Source: Algoriphagus sp. NG3 (lineage in GTDB: Bacteria; Bacteroidota; Bacteroidia; Cytophagales; Cyclobacteriaceae). Taken from it: 64,000 bases of DNA. This document shows positions 62,399 to 64,000 of the stretch, piece after piece. Within the stretch, counting starts at the first letter, position 1, and each line of letters begins with the position of its first letter. The notes beneath the pieces were generated by a model. The model was not told where the DNA came from. It was given only the letters and a program-made list of their open reading frames with translations, and made no database searches. The position numbers and the translations under genes were made by a program. The stretch is taken from contig NZ_CP139421.1 in NCBI RefSeq assembly GCF_034119865.1, positions 434,001 through 498,000 on the forward strand, written 5' to 3'.

Positions 62399-63052
62399 TT
62401 AAAAATTCAGAAATGTGATGATATTCAGTTGATTTCGGGAAGAATTATTTGCGGATTGATTCATCATACCTATTTCTGCTCTGGCTTTTATCGAAAATCG
62501 GTATCCAATCCCTCCATAAAGCCTGTTTCTGTCAAAGTATGTCTTTACGGTATTCATGAAGATTTCGTTATAGGCGGATAAATATAGCGTATGATCATCC
62601 AGCTGACTTTTGTTCAAAGCCACATTCAGCCCCAAAAAGTATCGAAGCCTAAGTCTAAAGTCATCTTCAAAAAAGCGTTGTTCGAATCTATAGCGATGTT
62701 GCAAAGCGAAGCGACCAAAGGTTTGTCTGGTAATAAACTGTTGATAGATACGGTTTTCATTAAACTCGTTTTTTATGTCCGTATCTCCGATATATGGTTC
62801 ACTGTAGATAAAAGCATATCCCAGCAGGATATTGTTGTTGTTTTCTGAAAGATTATATCCTATTCCTGTCCTCAGTAGCAGCTGCTCTGTATCACCTAAA
62901 AAATTATAGCTGCGATACTGGACTTCATGATGCCAGTTAAACTTGGAATTGATTTTTTTGTCGCCAAAATAGATCAGCCAGTTACCTGTTTCGCTACTTT
63001 GAGCCAGAAGTGATATTGGAGCGAATACTAATGCAAATAGAATTTTTTTCAT
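62399..63052 (-). CDS. DUF2490 domain protein
   Basis: 217 residues. The signal peptide (about 1-17, ending LLAQ) is followed by the DUF2490 pattern: GNWLIYFGDKKINSKFNWHHEVQYR (in part), a QQFITRQTFGRFALQHRYRFEQR strand series and C-terminal IGMMNQSANNSSRNQLNIITFLNF (in part). These are outer-membrane beta-barrel proteins of unknown role, frequent in Bacteroidota. Confidence 0.85.
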   Translation of the reverse strand: MKKILFALVFAPISLLAQSSETGNWLIYFGDKKINSKFNWHHEVQYRSYNFLGDTEQLLLRTGIGYNLSENNNNILLGYAFIYSEPYIGDTDIKNEFNENRIYQQFITRQTFGRFALQHRYRFEQRFFEDDFRLRLRYFLGLNVALNKSQLDDHTLYLSAYNEIFMNTVKTYFDRNRLYGGIGYRFSIKARAEIGMMNQSANNSSRNQLNIITFLNF

Positions 63053-63126
63053 TTTTTCATAAATTGACTAGCTCAGCGCTGGGGCTATGCTTTTCGCTTA
63101 TCTTTTGCAGATAGAAGTTTTCCTGG

Positions 63127-64000
63127 TTAACGTTCAATCACAATCCCCTCGTAGTCTCCCAGTTCTTTCACCACGAATGTCACATATCCATCTTCGTAAT
63201 CAAAGATGATGTCATTGCCGTCGATCATACTCCATATTCTTCTGGGCTCAAACTTGGTTTTAACTTTAAATCTGCTCTCCTGAATAGGTAAGGGGCTGAA
63301 ATATGTGTTGCCACTGAATCCTGTGAGATTGACCAAATGAAGGATCATCCCTTCCAGGGTTTCGCTAGTGTGATTTTCAGGGATATTCCGGGCATACTCT
63401 TGTAGTACAGCTTCTATACGTGGATGCACGTCGGTGACGATCAAGTCATTCACTTCAGGGTAGGAATAATCAATCAGGTCCAATAGGATGTTTTTATGCT
63501 GCTCATAGCCATGCAGGTAATACAGTTTGCCGAGATTGATCGGAAGGAGAACAGCGTTGCTTTTGGCGTGTTTCTTTATACCAACCGCATGGTAGCCTGA
63601 GGTTTCGTGGCCGCCGATTTTCTCCGGTGGGCCAGGTCTTCCAGGAGTATAGATAGGAAGTTTTTCTTCATCCGCGGCTTCAAAGTCATATAATCCCAAG
63701 TTGAATTTCCAGAAAAGCAGTTTTTGATGCTCAAACCTGGTGAAGAGCTTTTTATCCGCGGGATTGAGGTAATAGCCACTTCCCTCATGATCAAGTTGCT
63801 TGATTTTGGCTCCAAACAAACTTTCCAACGCTTCAGGATGTGCTGACAAAGACCGATTGGTAGCAATTAGGTTGGTGCCGGATTCATTGATCCGGATAAG
63901 TGCTTCCAAGGATTCTGCGTCTAAGTTTGTGATTTCAGGTAGGATCAGCAGTTTATAGGTCTTGAGCTTTTCTTCCAGATGCGCAATCTGGCTTTTCTCT
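63127..64000 (-). CDS. 3' part of a large glycosidase-like protein, cut by the window edge
   Basis: The frame is open from the right edge to a stop at 63127 (290 residues visible). The first part (YKLLILPEITNLDAES, then NESGTNLIATNRSLS) has the Rossmann-like pattern of a beta-galactosidase-type trimerisation/glutamine-amidotransferase-like domain. The rest forms beta-rich C-terminal regions. Such layout occurs in large glycosidases with an N-terminal barrel, which would lie beyond the window. The activity cannot be named from this part. Confidence 0.6.
   Translation of the reverse strand, partial: EKSQIAHLEEKLKTYKLLILPEITNLDAESLEALIRINESGTNLIATNRSLSAHPEALESLFGAKIKQLDHEGSGYYLNPADKKLFTRFEHQKLLFWKFNLGLYDFEAADEEKLPIYTPGRPGPPEKIGGHETSGYHAVGIKKHAKSNAVLLPINLGKLYYLHGYEQHKNILLDLIDYSYPEVNDLIVTDVHPRIEAVLQEYARNIPENHTSETLEGMILHLVNLTGFSGNTYFSPLPIQESRFKVKTKFEPRRIWSMIDGNDIIFDYEDGYVTFVVKELGDYEGIVIER

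Overview
The window comes from a bacterial chromosome of the phylum Bacteroidota, most likely Cytophagales close to Algoriphagus/Cyclobacteriaceae. Pointers are the protein set (WbqC-like protein, GH92 mannosidase, PyrR-PyrB pair, periplasmic TonB-domain protein, DUF2490, DUF389, linear amide C-N hydrolase), weak ribosome binding sites, a few matches to the TAnnTTTG promoter element of this phylum, and intergenic spaces packed with small palindromic repeats. This placement is inferred from family knowledge and was not computed. There are no rRNA or tRNA genes, no CRISPR array, no prophage and no complete insertion sequence.

Layout. 1-1566 (minus): start of a gene running off the left edge, a YbgC-type thioesterase and the transglycosylase MltG. 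1651-6011: NUDIX hydrolase, threonylcarbamoyl-AMP synthase, WbqC-like protein and ClpC, ending in a terminator. 6277-9016 (minus): NlpC/P60-like lipoprotein, small membrane protein and a PolX/PHP protein with a degenerate polymerase site. 9243-15342: EVE protein, secreted protein, pyrR-pyrB and an ABC exporter pair. 15343-16524 is a non-coding tandem repeat array in front of a cystathionine beta-synthase. 18081-19446: membrane protein and PlsC, tail to tail.

19621-24036 is the most interesting stretch. A histidine-rich leader peptide followed by an antiterminator/terminator pair precedes phenylalanine hydroxylase, hisH, hisA, hisF and hisIE. It looks like a classical ribosome-mediated attenuator on a split his operon that has lost or moved hisG/D/C/B. 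24153-32670: BCCT transporter, universal stress protein, S41 peptidase, Dabb protein, aldo/keto reductase, secreted protein and TypA. 32905-40288: GH92 mannosidase, outer-membrane protein, glutaminase, YciI protein and DUF389 protein. 40773-43785: response regulator and an MlaE-MlaF-MlaD lipid-transport operon. 43746-52106: EEP hydrolase, aconitase, TonB-domain protein, phosphoglucose isomerase and a symporter.

52315-64000 is more accessory: small hypothetical proteins, an OmpA protein, a decayed ABC ATPase with an internal stop, envelope proteins, a 285-bp MITE-like element with terminal inverted repeats and a 6-bp target duplication, a linear amide hydrolase, a J-like/KTSC protein, a PhyH dioxygenase, a divergent HxlR/quinone-reductase pair, DUF2490, and the 3' end of a large glycosidase-like gene cut by the window edge.

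The main observations for a second look are the his attenuator, two near-identical intergenic elements with identical spacing to their downstream start codons (9637-9794 and 25750-25866), the MITE, the 282-bp tandem array and the PolX active-site change.
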